Shown here one piece after another: positions 35,648 to 43,250 of a stretch of DNA of 43,250 bases. Below the pieces are notes generated by a model. That model saw only the letters and a list, made by a program, of their open reading frames with translations. It was not told where the DNA came from and ran no database searches. Within the stretch, counting starts at the first letter, position 1, and each line of letters starts with the position of its first letter. A program made the translations under genes and the position numbers. This stretch comes from Myxococcales bacterium (GTDB lineage: Bacteria > Myxococcota_A > Bradymonadia > Bradymonadales > Bradymonadaceae), in NCBI GenBank assembly GCA_007120035.1, contig SKON01000053.1:1-43250 (forward strand), given 5' to 3'.

Positions 35648-36196
35648 ATGATCTGGCGGTTGGCCTGGCGAAACCTGTGGCGGCATCGAACGCGGACCTT
35701 CATCGTGATCACCGCCGTGGTGTTCACCTTCGCGCTCTTGCTGACCTTCTTGGGGGTGCAGGACGACCTGGAGCAGTCCTTCGACGACACGGCGGTGAAG
35801 ACCGCCGGGGGCCACGTCTTCGTCCACGGGGAGAACTACTGGGAGACCCTGGACATCGACCGGGTGATTCCCCAGGCTGAGGCCGTCCTGGCCCGGGCCT
35901 CCGAGGTCCCCGGGGTCCGAGAGGTGATCCCCCGGATCGTGGTCCACGGGTTGGCCGAGACCGCCGATGAGAGCGTCGCCGTGCAGGTGACCGGGGTGGT
36001 CCCGGAGAGGGAGGCCGAGGTCCGAGACCTCCGAGAAGACCTCGTGGAGGGGAGCTTCCCCGAGGTCGACGACCTCGAGGGGATCGTCCTGGGGGTCGGC
36101 GTCGCACAGCGGCTCGGCGTGGGGCTCGGGGACCGGGTGGTGGTCACGGCGGCCACCGCCGACGGTGAGGTCGGCCGGGCCCTCTTTCGTGGTTGA
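35648..36196 (+). CDS. FtsX/LolC-type permease, N-terminal fragment
   Basis: A 182-residue fragment. It begins MIWRLAWRNLWRHRTRTFIV with the first transmembrane helix of an FtsX/MacB-type permease, then part of the periplasmic domain (VFVHGENYWETLDIDRVIPQ ... VLGVGVAQRLGVGLGDRVVV). It stops after GEVGRALFRG, where intact relatives continue into a second half and three more helices. The stop overlaps the next fragment (TTGATGG). It looks like the first of two tandem permease genes, cut by a deletion. Coupled translation of two halves is possible but the join lacks TM helices 2-4 of the first gene. Confidence 0.7.
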   Translation: MIWRLAWRNLWRHRTRTFIVITAVVFTFALLLTFLGVQDDLEQSFDDTAVKTAGGHVFVHGENYWETLDIDRVIPQAEAVLARASEVPGVREVIPRIVVHGLAETADESVAVQVTGVVPEREAEVRDLREDLVEGSFPEVDDLEGIVLGVGVAQRLGVGLGDRVVVTAATADGEVGRALFRG

Positions 36197-37338
36197 TGGC
36201 CCTCTTCATCGGCTTCTACGCCGAGATGGCCCGCGCGACGACCTCCGTGGAGATCGGCCAGCTCCAGATCCGGTCCACGGAGTTCGTCGAGCGAGAGAGC
36301 GTCCACCACTACTTCCGGTCTACCCCGGAGATGGAGGAGACCCTCCTGGCCGCCCCGGGGGTGACCGCCTTCGCCCCCAGGGTCCTCGTCAGCGGGCTCG
36401 TGGGCCATGAGGAGCAGTCCCGGATCACCCGTATCATGGGCGTCGACCCCGGGCGCGAGGCCCAGGTGACCGTGCTCCACGAGGCGGTGGTCCACGGCCG
36501 GTGGCTCTCCGAGGAGGCCCTCGACGATGATCAGCCCCGGGAGATCCTGCTCGGGGCCATGGTCGCCAGGGCCCTCGGCGTGGACGTCGGCGACGAGCTG
36601 GTCGTCCTGCTCCAGGCCGTCGACGGCTCCCTGGGCAATGAACTCTTGGAGGTCACGGGCATCCTGGAGACGGGCAACGTGGTCCTCGACCGCCACACGG
36701 TCCTGATGCACCTCGACGACCTCCGATTCATCGCCGCCATGGACGATGAGGTCCACGAGATCCTCCTGGCGGCCTCCCTCGACGACGCCCCCCGGATCGC
36801 CGCCGGCCTCCGCCAGGAGTTCGCCGGCCAGGACCTGGTGGTCCGCCCCTGGCAGGAGATCGCCACCGAGCTCTACATGATGATCGAGCTCGCCGAGTCC
36901 GTCACCTGGGTCCTGCTGCTCATCATCTTTCTGATCGCCGCCCTGGGCACCTTCAACACCTTGCGGATGAGCACTCTGGAGCGGCGCAAGGAGTTCGGCG
37001 TGATGATGGCCGTCGGCATGACCCGCCGCCGGGTCGTGGGCCTGGTCGTCGGCGAGGGCTTGATCATCGGCCTGATGGGCGCGGCCCTGGGCGGCCTCAT
37101 CGGCGCCGCCTTCGCCTACGGCACCGGCCACTACGGCCTGAGCCTCGCCGCCCTCACCGGCGGCGACACCCTGACCCTGATGGGCGTGGCCTTCACGGAC
37201 CGAATCCACTTCGATGTTCGCCGCGACGCCCTGGTGATCCCCGTGGTCGGCATCGTTGTCGTCACCACCCTCTGCGCCCTCTGGCCGGCCTTTCGGGCCG
37301 CCGGCGAGGAGCCCCGGGACGCCATCGCTGGGCGTTGA
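36193..37338 (+). CDS. FtsX/LolC-type permease lacking its N-terminus
   Basis: A 381-residue protein. It starts in the middle of the first transmembrane helix (MMALFIGFYAEMARATT), with no cytoplasmic RNLxR leader. Then come the periplasmic domain (QLQIRSTEFVE, DVGDELVVLLQA) and three C-terminal helices with the FtsX signature (TFNTLRMSTLERRKEFGVMM, GMTRRRVVGLVVGEGLIIGL). It ends EEPRDAIAGR. The 5' part is missing, as expected if a deletion joined it to the preceding gene. No LolD-type ATPase gene is next to it, so the pair is probably a relic. Confidence 0.72.
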   Translation: MMALFIGFYAEMARATTSVEIGQLQIRSTEFVERESVHHYFRSTPEMEETLLAAPGVTAFAPRVLVSGLVGHEEQSRITRIMGVDPGREAQVTVLHEAVVHGRWLSEEALDDDQPREILLGAMVARALGVDVGDELVVLLQAVDGSLGNELLEVTGILETGNVVLDRHTVLMHLDDLRFIAAMDDEVHEILLAASLDDAPRIAAGLRQEFAGQDLVVRPWQEIATELYMMIELAESVTWVLLLIIFLIAALGTFNTLRMSTLERRKEFGVMMAVGMTRRRVVGLVVGEGLIIGLMGAALGGLIGAAFAYGTGHYGLSLAALTGGDTLTLMGVAFTDRIHFDVRRDALVIPVVGIVVVTTLCALWPAFRAAGEEPRDAIAGR

Positions 37339-37362
37339 GGCCTTCACCCGGCCGGCAGCCGT

Positions 37363-39003
37363 TCAGTCGAGTTGCCATTGAAAGATGGGGCGAGTGTGTC
37401 CATCCGGGGCGGTCCCGATCACCCAGATGCTCTCAAAGTTCCAGGGAAACGCCGCCTCGTCGGCGAAGACCGTGGTGTCTCGGGGGGTGCCGGGGGAGTC
37501 CTCGTTCGCAGTGGTGACTCCCGTGGTGATGCGGTCGAAGTAGGAGTCCAGGACGTCACCGGAGTCCTCGTAGACTTGTCCAACCAGGCCTTCTTCGTTG
37601 CCCGAGGTGGAAGGCATGTGCCCTGCGGCGTAGGAGTTGTAGATATCACTGCCGGACGCGGGGTTGTCGACTCGGCGCATGTTCCCCCCCGACGAGCCCG
37701 CCGACTCTGAGCCCCCCCTCCACCTGGCTGGTTGAGTAGGTGTCGTGGAGTTGACCATAGCTGTGGCCGACGAGGCCGCCGACCAAGTCATTGCCTGTTA
37801 CTTCACCGGCTGAGTAGGATCGAGAGATGCTGGCGTCGTAGGTGTTTTGGCCCACCAAACCTCCGACGCTTTCGTATCCTGAGACCCGTCCCGTGGCAAA
37901 GGAGTTGGTGACTTCCCCTTCGTTGTTGTCACCGACGAGGCCGCCGATTCTATTGAATGACGTCCAACCAATAGACTGGCCGGTCTGATCGTTGAAGGAG
38001 ACCGTCGCCGAGGAGTGGGAGCGATGGATCTCGCCGGCGTTGGTGCCCGCCAGTCCCCCGATGGAGCGTTGGGAGCCGGTGACGCCACCGGAGCTGCACG
38101 AGTCGGTGATCGCGCCTTCGTTGCGGCCGACGAGGCCGCCGACGCTCCGCCTCCCGTCGACCGTGCCGTGGGCGCAGGAGTCGCGCACCGCCCCGTAGTT
38201 GGTGCCTGCGAGCGCGCCGGTGCGCCGAAAGCCCTGGATGTGGGCGTCCTGAAGGGTGACGTTTCGGACCGTAGTGCCGGCTCCGATCACCCCAAAGAGC
38301 CCAAAGCCCTCGTCGGAATCGGCGTCGATCGTCAGGTGGGAGATGGTGAAGCCCAAGCCCTCGAAGCTCCCATCAAATCCTCCATTGAATGGATTGGCCT
38401 CGTCGCCGATGGGCTGAAAGTTCTCGATCTCCGAGAGGTCCAGGTCGGCGAGCAGGACAAAGTGCCTGCTGAGGTATCGCTGATGAGCTCCAGTTGTTCC
38501 ACCGAGCAGATCCGCCAGGGGTCGTCGGCGTGGCCCTCTCCGCCACCAAACTCGGCGCTCTCGGGATCACAGGTGGGAAGGAAGACGATGGGGTCGCCAG
38601 ATACCGAGACGGGGTGCGTGATGGAGAGCTCTTTTGCGCCGGGCTGCACGGAGACGAGGCCGCAGGTCGCGACGCCGGTCTCATCGGTCGAGCCACAGTC
38701 CAAGAGGTCGTTTCCCTCTCCGGAGGCGGTGAAGCTCGGGGTGACGCCGGCGATGGGGTCTCCGAGTGAGTCGAAGAGCTCGATGGTGATCGTCGCGACG
38801 GACTCACCGTCAGCGGGGAGACCGGACTCGCCGGTGATCGACGAGAGCTCTGCCGACGCCTGATTGGGGGTCTGGTTCTGGGAGCCCGAAAACTGGAGAT
38901 CATCGAGATCTTCGAAGAGTCCCGAGCAGCCCGTCGAGGCCGCGGTCACAACAATCAGCGCAAAAATCAACGCAACGATAGATCCGCGAAGAGTGGACAA
39001 CAT
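37363..39003 (-). pseudogene. Frameshifted GLUG-repeat lipoprotein
   Basis: Three frames combine into one protein of about 546 residues. The first (39003 to about 38465) has the signal MLSTLRGSIVALIFALIVV with lipobox and an Ig-like (Big-1 type) domain (GESVATITIELFDSLGDPIA). The second (about 38465 to 37690) has GLUG motifs (GGLVGRNEGAITDSCSSG, GGLAGTNAGEIHRS, GGLVGQNTYDASISRSYSAG). The third runs to 37363 (FESIWVIGTAPDGHTRPI). The second shift falls at a run of seven G (plus-strand C7, 37684-37690), so an indel there is likely. A surface adhesin-like role is inferred if frames are restored. Confidence 0.7.
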
Positions 39004-39158
39004 GGACTTGCCTCCCAACAACGTAGAATGGGGCTATTGAACGGAGGTTACCAGTTTGTCCGGCGAACGCAAACGGTGCTTTCTTCGGTAGGGGCGCGGG
39101 CTCCCGGGGGGAGGCTTCGTTGCCTCCCGAAGTGACCCGTGGCCTGCGCTGGACAGTC

Positions 39159-40124
39159 TCACTCGCTGCCGATGTGCTTCTTCACGTTCAGGGCCTTCCA
39201 CTGCAGGCCCGGGTTTGATGTGATGCGCTGCTGTAGATCGGCGTCCGCGGTCAGTAGCGAAGCCTCGATCTCGCCCTCGCCGTTAAGACGGTCCAGGAAC
39301 GCCAGCTCGTGGTCAGCCAGCGGGAGCACCGCAGAGAGAAGCGACCGGGTTTCTTCGATGAGGTCGCTCGTCCAGCGCTGGACGTCGAGAGGTGCTGGAC
39401 GAATGTCCTGGCGCAACATCGGCAGGAGCTGGCGCTTTACGTCATCCACAGTCGTCGTCACGGCGTCGGTCGAGATCTCTCTCCAGTCGACGCGGTTGAT
39501 CCCGCCGTAGACGACGAAGCCCAGTCGGAGCTTGTCCATGTCGAAGGTATCCTCGGCGAGTAACTGCCTCGCGTCGAAGAGGTCGCGACTGGCGTTGCGG
39601 GCGAGTAGTGCCGCGAGCTTTCCTGCCGCGAGTTCGTGGTCGTCAAGGACCTGAATCTTGGCTCGGTTCCCCAGGAACTCTCCAGACTCCCGCGGTGACG
39701 GGTTCCACAGGGGGATACGGAGCAAGTAGTTGACGTCGACCTCGAGGATGGCCGGCCGGCCGAGCGCTGACGTGTAGGACATCCGCCACTTGCCTCCGGC
39801 ATGCTCGCGCGGCGCCCGCTTCACCGTGAGCCCGAGCCGCGAGGCGACTTGCTGAAGCGCGGTGTCGAGCTTCGGACGCTCGGCGGTCATCGTCTCCCGG
39901 TCCGCCGCGCCGACATAGTTGACGTCGATGTCGACCGAGAGCCGTGGGACATCGAACACGAAGAGGTTTAACGCCGTGCCTCCCTTCAACGCCACGCGGG
40001 GCCCCATAAACGGGTGCGCGGCCATCATGTTGAGCAGGCGCACGAGCATCCACACTTTTTCGAGGGAGTCGACTGGGAACCCGCTGTCCGCAGCAGCGCG
40101 CTGGAGCTGATTTCGGGTGAGCAT
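39159..40124 (-). CDS. AbiEii-type nucleotidyltransferase toxin
   Basis: A 321-residue toxin of the AbiE type IV system (PF08843). The nucleotidyltransferase motif KGGTALNLF lies at 47-55, and Asp65 and Asp67 (SVDIDVNY) are the metal ligands. Further conserved blocks include LEVDVNYLLRIPLWN and ELAAGKLAALLARNASRDLFD. AbiEii toxins transfer nucleotides, which stops growth and blocks phage. The start overlaps the antitoxin stop (TGATG), so the pair is co-translated antitoxin first. Confidence 0.9.
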   Translation of the reverse strand: MLTRNQLQRAAADSGFPVDSLEKVWMLVRLLNMMAAHPFMGPRVALKGGTALNLFVFDVPRLSVDIDVNYVGAADRETMTAERPKLDTALQQVASRLGLTVKRAPREHAGGKWRMSYTSALGRPAILEVDVNYLLRIPLWNPSPRESGEFLGNRAKIQVLDDHELAAGKLAALLARNASRDLFDARQLLAEDTFDMDKLRLGFVVYGGINRVDWREISTDAVTTTVDDVKRQLLPMLRQDIRPAPLDVQRWTSDLIEETRSLLSAVLPLADHELAFLDRLNGEGEIEASLLTADADLQQRITSNPGLQWKALNVKKHIGSE

Positions 40125-40921
40125 CAGGCTACCTCACCCCACTGTTGCTGAAGTACGCGCTCGGGCACAATCAGGTTCCATGGGTGTACGAGACGCCCCG
40201 GCTCTCTCGAAGGGTCGAGGTAGCGGGGGTCTTTCGGGGCCTGTGCCTGGAGACGCTCGAGGTGTGCGTCCTCGACGAAGAGTCGCTCCCGGTGCTGGTC
40301 GAGGAAGAGTCCGACTCGTGCGACGGTCGTCGCCGTATCGAGCCGTAGCGCGTATGCGATCAGCGCGTCGAGGTCGAAGAACTCGACCATCTCCAGCGAC
40401 CGCCAGATCTCCTCCCAGCTGCCACCGAGCGTGGGCGTGTGGAGTATGTCGACCATCGCTCGCTCACAGGTACAGACCCGGACCTGTCCGCCACCGCTGA
40501 GTCGGCTCTCGATGCCGCCGCCCATGTCCTCGAGTTCGGCGACAACCGATGGTGGCCGCACCGGGATGTACTCCACCGGGCCGAAGTGGAAGCCCCGCGT
40601 GTAGCTGCGGGTCAGAAACGTGACCTGGCTCCACATCGAGTAGGTGCGCCCATGGAACTGGAGCGCCGCGTGGTGGCTGACCGCGGCGTCCTCCACCGCC
40701 TTCGTCGCGATGAGGTAGGGGTCAACGGTCTCCGCGGCGCCACCGGGTGGCACCGAGACGTAGAGCCCACGCCGCACCCGGGCGATCCGGCCGCTTTGCA
40801 GGTGTTTGCGAAGCAGGCTGTCCACGGTGCGCGGGCTCCCCCATTCACGACTCTGCCCGTACTCCTCGTGTGTGAACACGGGGTGACTCTGGAAAAACTC
40901 TTCCGATGACACTGGATACAC
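40124..40921 (-). CDS. AbiEi-type antitoxin/regulator
   Basis: A 265-residue protein of the AbiEi family. The N-terminal about 70 residues form a winged helix (PRTVDSLLRKHLQSGRIARV, RRGLYVSVPPG). The central and C-terminal antitoxin domain has AVSHHAALQFHGRTY and RVCTCERAMVDILHTPTLGG. It prevents the toxin from acting without lasting contact and represses its own promoter. The start is GTG at 40921. Two matched palindromes flank the promoter. Confidence 0.88.
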   Translation of the reverse strand: MYPVSSEEFFQSHPVFTHEEYGQSREWGSPRTVDSLLRKHLQSGRIARVRRGLYVSVPPGGAAETVDPYLIATKAVEDAAVSHHAALQFHGRTYSMWSQVTFLTRSYTRGFHFGPVEYIPVRPPSVVAELEDMGGGIESRLSGGGQVRVCTCERAMVDILHTPTLGGSWEEIWRSLEMVEFFDLDALIAYALRLDTATTVARVGLFLDQHRERLFVEDAHLERLQAQAPKDPRYLDPSREPGRLVHPWNLIVPERVLQQQWGEVA

Positions 40922-40933
40922 CTTGTGGAAATA

Positions 40934-40948
40934 CGCACTCTAGGTGCG
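40934..40948. promoter_or_regulatory. AbiE operator-like palindrome 1
   Basis: CGCAC-N5-GTGCG (spacer TCTAG), located between the promoter and the antitoxin start codon. The same palindrome recurs at 41012-41026. A pair of identical arms around a promoter is what an autoregulating AbiEi dimer would bind. Confidence 0.6.
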
Positions 40949-40968
40949 ATTAATTGCTAGCTTGATCC

Positions 40969-40996
40969 ATTATAAGTGTCTGGCTGAAAATGTCCA
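40969..40996 (-). promoter_or_regulatory. Sigma-70 promoter of the abiE operon
   Basis: On the minus strand TGGACA (40991-40996) is followed after 16 bp by a perfect TATAAT (40969-40974). The transcript would start about 40 bp before the antitoxin GTG. This AT-rich block stands out from the GC-rich surroundings. Confidence 0.75.
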
Positions 40997-41011
40997 CATT
41001 TTGCAAAAAAA

Positions 41012-41026
41012 CGCACTTTTTGTGCG
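41012..41026. promoter_or_regulatory. AbiE operator-like palindrome 2 / terminator-like hairpin
   Basis: CGCAC-N5-GTGCG (spacer TTTTT) flanked by A7 and T5 tracts. It is 78 bp from palindrome 1, centre to centre, and upstream of the -35 box. Because of the flanking A and T runs it could also act as an intrinsic terminator for either strand. Confidence 0.55.
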
Positions 41027-41127
41027 TTTTTCTGTTGGTTTGAGCAAGTCTGCGCGGAAGCCTGTTGGCCACCGGCCCGCCGGCCATGTATCCTCTTCTC
41101 TCACCCCAGGTTTATGACGAGGAAGAG

Positions 41128-41778
41128 ATGGGCCTATCGCCACGTCAGAGAGAGCTCCAACAAGCCGCCGCCCGTGAGCAAGCCGCCGAAGAGGCGGAGC
41201 GCGAGCAGCGCCGCGCCGAGGCGGGGCCCTTCTGGGCGGCCACCATCGCCATCGCCGTGGTCTGCGCCCTGCTCGGCCTGGCCACAGGCTACCTCTACAT
41301 GGAGCGCTTCGGCCACTCCGAGGACTACGTGGTCCCCGCCATCTTCGTCGGCCTCTTCGTCGGTGCCTTTGGCCTGGCCTTCGGGCTGATCGGCCGCGTC
41401 TTCATCATGGCAAAGCTCGACGCCCAGGGACGGCGCACCGGCCAGGCCAAGGCGGTGATCGTCGACCACTCCTCCACCACCCGGTCCTCGGACTCCGGGG
41501 CGACCATGAGAGCTCTGGTCCTGAAGGTGGACTTCGAGGTCGGCGGCCAACCCCACATGGGGCTGGTCATGCCATCTACTACGTTTACCACGGGATCCCT
41601 GGACGGCCCCAAGCGACGCTACCCGAAGGGCGCCACCATCGACATCGTCTACAACCCCGACGACCCCTCGGACCACGGGATCTACTCCAAAGGCTGGCGA
41701 GCCCGATTCAGCTACTTCCTGGCCAGCGCCTTCTACGGCCTGGGCGTAGCTTGCCTGGCCCTGCTCGTGGTGGTCTGA
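41128..41778 (+). CDS. DUF3592 membrane protein
   Basis: A 216-residue protein. A charged Arg/Glu/Ala-rich N-terminus (QQAAAREQAAEEAEREQRR) is followed by two transmembrane helices (ATIAIAVVCALLGLATGYLY, VGLFVGAFGLAFGLIGRVF), a beta domain of the DUF3592 type (VDFEVGGQPHMGLVM, YPKGATIDIVYNPDDPSDHG), and a last helix (GLGVACLALLVVV). Function is unknown. I chose ATG 41128 because GAGG lies five bases upstream; in-frame starts at 41086 and 41065 are possible. Confidence 0.7.
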   Translation: MGLSPRQRELQQAAAREQAAEEAEREQRRAEAGPFWAATIAIAVVCALLGLATGYLYMERFGHSEDYVVPAIFVGLFVGAFGLAFGLIGRVFIMAKLDAQGRRTGQAKAVIVDHSSTTRSSDSGATMRALVLKVDFEVGGQPHMGLVMPSTTFTTGSLDGPKRRYPKGATIDIVYNPDDPSDHGIYSKGWRARFSYFLASAFYGLGVACLALLVVV

Positions 41779-41802
41779 GACGCTCGTTCTGGCCCGAACG
41801 CT

Positions 41803-41828
41803 GGAGCCCTGCGGCCTCTGGCCCAGGT
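41803..41828 (-). repeat. 26-bp dispersed repeat, copy 2
   Basis: The inverted exact copy of 7894-7919, in the region between the DUF3592 gene and a small lipoprotein. Confidence 0.7.
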
Positions 41829-41867
41829 GTACTCTGACCGGCGTAACCACGCAGAGGATCGCGGTAG

Positions 41868-41999
41868 TCACCCAGTCGAGGCGTCTTCGACGACCACCGG
41901 GGTGGTGTCGTCGTCGTCTTCTCCGCAACCGAAGGCGACGCAGGAGAGATAGATCGCAGCGAGCCACGAGTAGGGAAAACGGTGATGGGTCGTGGGCAT
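41868..41999 (-). CDS. Small lipoprotein, 43 residues
   Basis: The ATG at 41999 opens MPTTHHRFPYSWLAAIYLSC, a short signal peptide with a lipobox-like end (VAFGC), followed by an acidic tail (GEDDDDTTPVVVEDASTG). It has no recognised family. The Cys-Gly-Glu-Asp start after the lipobox is typical of small outer-membrane lipoproteins in this group. Confidence 0.45.
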   Translation of the reverse strand: MPTTHHRFPYSWLAAIYLSCVAFGCGEDDDDTTPVVVEDASTG

Positions 42000-42080
42000 T
42001 CTAGTACCTCGAAGCCAGATCGATGTGTCATACGAAAGCGCCGGGTAGCTCTTGTGGTGGTGGTATTCCAGATCGTGACG

Positions 42081-43127
42081 TCAACGCGATGGAAAGAGGG
42101 GCTCTCCGGGTTCGTACGTCACGTCGTCGCGGTGAACACACCACCCCAAGGAATCCAACTCCATCGCCTCCCTCAGGTCGCCGGTTCGTTCAATGAGGTC
42201 CCCGGTCCGGCAGTAATACTCCCCCAGGAACTGCAGGCCGTCAGCAGCCCAGAGCGTCCTGGCGGGGAGGCTCCCAGCGACGCTTCCGTCCATCCAGTAC
42301 AAAGGGGCTTCGGCCGGGAGGTCGTATGTCCCCCACTGGCGTGGGTACGCCAGATTGGTCGCGAACCCACAGATTCCATGGGGCCAGAGGATCTCTTGTT
42401 CGCTGGGCTCTTGGCCCGGATCCTTCGATACCACGAGACGAGCGCAGGGTCGGGTAAGCTCGACGAGATCGGGAGCGGGCCGGTCCACCCAGGTGCCGTT
42501 GGGACCCCGCGCTGGTGAGGTAGTTACGGGGCGACCATTCAGTTGCAGGAGCCCACCATGGGGCACACCGTAGACGCCCGGAAGAATCGAGAACTCCATG
42601 GATGGCTCAAAGCTCAACCCAACGGCGGTCTCCGGCAAGTCGACCGAAAACACCAGGTCCAGGTGGCGGACCTCGTACCTCCCCTCCACCTCCTCGTCCG
42701 GTCTGAGCGCGAGCCCAGGCACGAGCTCCCCACCGGTCCCGTCAGGGAAGTCGAGGGCTACGACCTCTCTCAGAACGGGAACGAAGGCATCGGGGGAGAC
42801 GAAGAAGTGCAACCCCGGCCCCGCGAGATCGAAGTGAGCGCAGACGTCGCGTTGATCCGTACTCCGGACCTCCACCCAGGCGTCGTGGACCGCGACGACC
42901 TCCACCACGATCTTTCCACCGAAAGTCGGCGAGTCCGCCCGTGGGGTCACGGAGAAGTATTCGCCGGCCTCGTCGGCGACGACGAAGAACTTCGTGTCCA
43001 GGTGCACCAGCCCGATGGTCTCGGGCTCGAACGCCTCGGTGATGCTTGGTGGGTCGGGCTGCGAGGGTGGGGTGGCGCAGGCTGCGAGGAGGCAGAGGGT
43101 TGGAAGTATGGTTCTATTCGAAGGCAC
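42081..43127 (-). CDS. Lipoprotein of unknown function
   Basis: A 348-residue protein starting with GTG at 43127, followed by the lipoprotein signal TILPTLCLLAACATPP. The body has short beta segments and paired cysteines (DQRDVCAHFDLAG, RPCARLVVS, PHGICGFATN, YYCRTGDL, LGWCVHRDD). I recognise no family. The frame extends upstream to a TTG at 43193, but the hydrophobic segment would then be too far from the start. Confidence 0.6.
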   Translation of the reverse strand: MPSNRTILPTLCLLAACATPPSQPDPPSITEAFEPETIGLVHLDTKFFVVADEAGEYFSVTPRADSPTFGGKIVVEVVAVHDAWVEVRSTDQRDVCAHFDLAGPGLHFFVSPDAFVPVLREVVALDFPDGTGGELVPGLALRPDEEVEGRYEVRHLDLVFSVDLPETAVGLSFEPSMEFSILPGVYGVPHGGLLQLNGRPVTTSPARGPNGTWVDRPAPDLVELTRPCARLVVSKDPGQEPSEQEILWPHGICGFATNLAYPRQWGTYDLPAEAPLYWMDGSVAGSLPARTLWAADGLQFLGEYYCRTGDLIERTGDLREAMELDSLGWCVHRDDVTYEPGEPLFPSR

Positions 43128-43210
43128 AGTGCTCGTTATCAAAGGAAGTCTAGCTTGTGACGATGAGACTGTGTGGAGCCTCAGCCGGTTCAAGAGGACT
43201 GTAGGGCGAG

Positions 43211-43235
43211 GAATCCCCGCGTTAGCGGGGGAACT
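43211..43235. repeat. Hairpin similar to a type I-E CRISPR repeat at the window edge
   Basis: The sequence AATCCCCGCGTTAGCGGGGG continues with AACTT. The stem CCCCGC-N4-GCGGGG and the flanking ATCCCC...GGGGAAC order resemble type I-E CRISPR repeats. Only one copy fits before the window ends, so an array cannot be shown. A terminator or simple hairpin is equally possible. Confidence 0.25.
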
Positions 43236-43250
43236 TTAGAGCCGGCCGAA

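Noticed and set aside
41134-41967. A 277-codon minus-strand frame opposite the DUF3592 gene
   Set aside because: It begins with an Arg-rich low-complexity run and overlaps a gene with clear membrane helices on the other strand.

Overview
The window is a high-GC bacterial chromosome segment. The style suggests a Myxococcota or Bradymonadota (former Deltaproteobacteria) relative. The pointers are many lipoproteins with a lipobox, a surface protein with a Cys-containing MYXO-CTERM-like tail, a GAF/sigma-54 activator, and GC-rich overlapping operons. This placement is inference; there is no rRNA in the window. Housekeeping anchors are rho and prfA, rlmI, fdhD with an FdhF/YdeP-type molybdoenzyme, two tRNA-Asp and one tRNA-Val.

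Layout. Positions 1-945 hold minisatellite arrays, a broken nucleotidyltransferase gene pair and a large inverted-repeat element. Positions 949-7759 hold a class I heme peroxidase fused to ankyrin repeats, fdhD and a molybdoenzyme, a sorted surface protein and a serpin-like lipoprotein. Positions 7760-9846 are decayed accessory DNA with a frameshifted lipoprotein and an intact nucleotidyltransferase pair. Positions 9847-17482 hold rlmI, tRNAs, an MBL-hydrolase/sigma-54-activator operon preceded by a -24/-12 motif, a YidD-like lipoprotein coupled to a second lipoprotein, a second inverted-repeat element and a LuxE-like acyl-protein synthetase. Positions 17612-21296 are an overlapping three-gene operon: ABC ATPase, ABC-2 permease and a membrane-anchored beta-helix protein. 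Then come rho-prfA, a third inverted-repeat element and an envelope cluster (LpoB-like, COG3014-like, outer-membrane barrel, DUF4442).

Positions 27976-32002 are a compact four-gene operon: TerB-like protein, unknown protein, and two paralogous BrxC/BrxD-type (DUF2791) P-loop ATPases. It is not a complete BREX locus and is the best candidate for an undescribed system. Upstream of it, an 83-bp direct repeat brackets a 2.5-kb cargo (a DUF285 surface protein and a lipoprotein). Positions 34746-43250 hold a lipoprotein, two broken FtsX-type permease halves, a frameshifted GLUG-repeat protein, an AbiE toxin-antitoxin pair with a recognisable promoter and paired operator-like palindromes, a DUF3592 protein and lipoproteins.

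The most unusual structure is the family of three elements near 331-945, 15975-16411 and 23885-24631. Each has a long inverted repeat with short-period arrays facing outward from both arms, a shared terminal box, and a right array that stops almost exactly at the stop codon of the next convergent gene. None encodes an obvious transposase.
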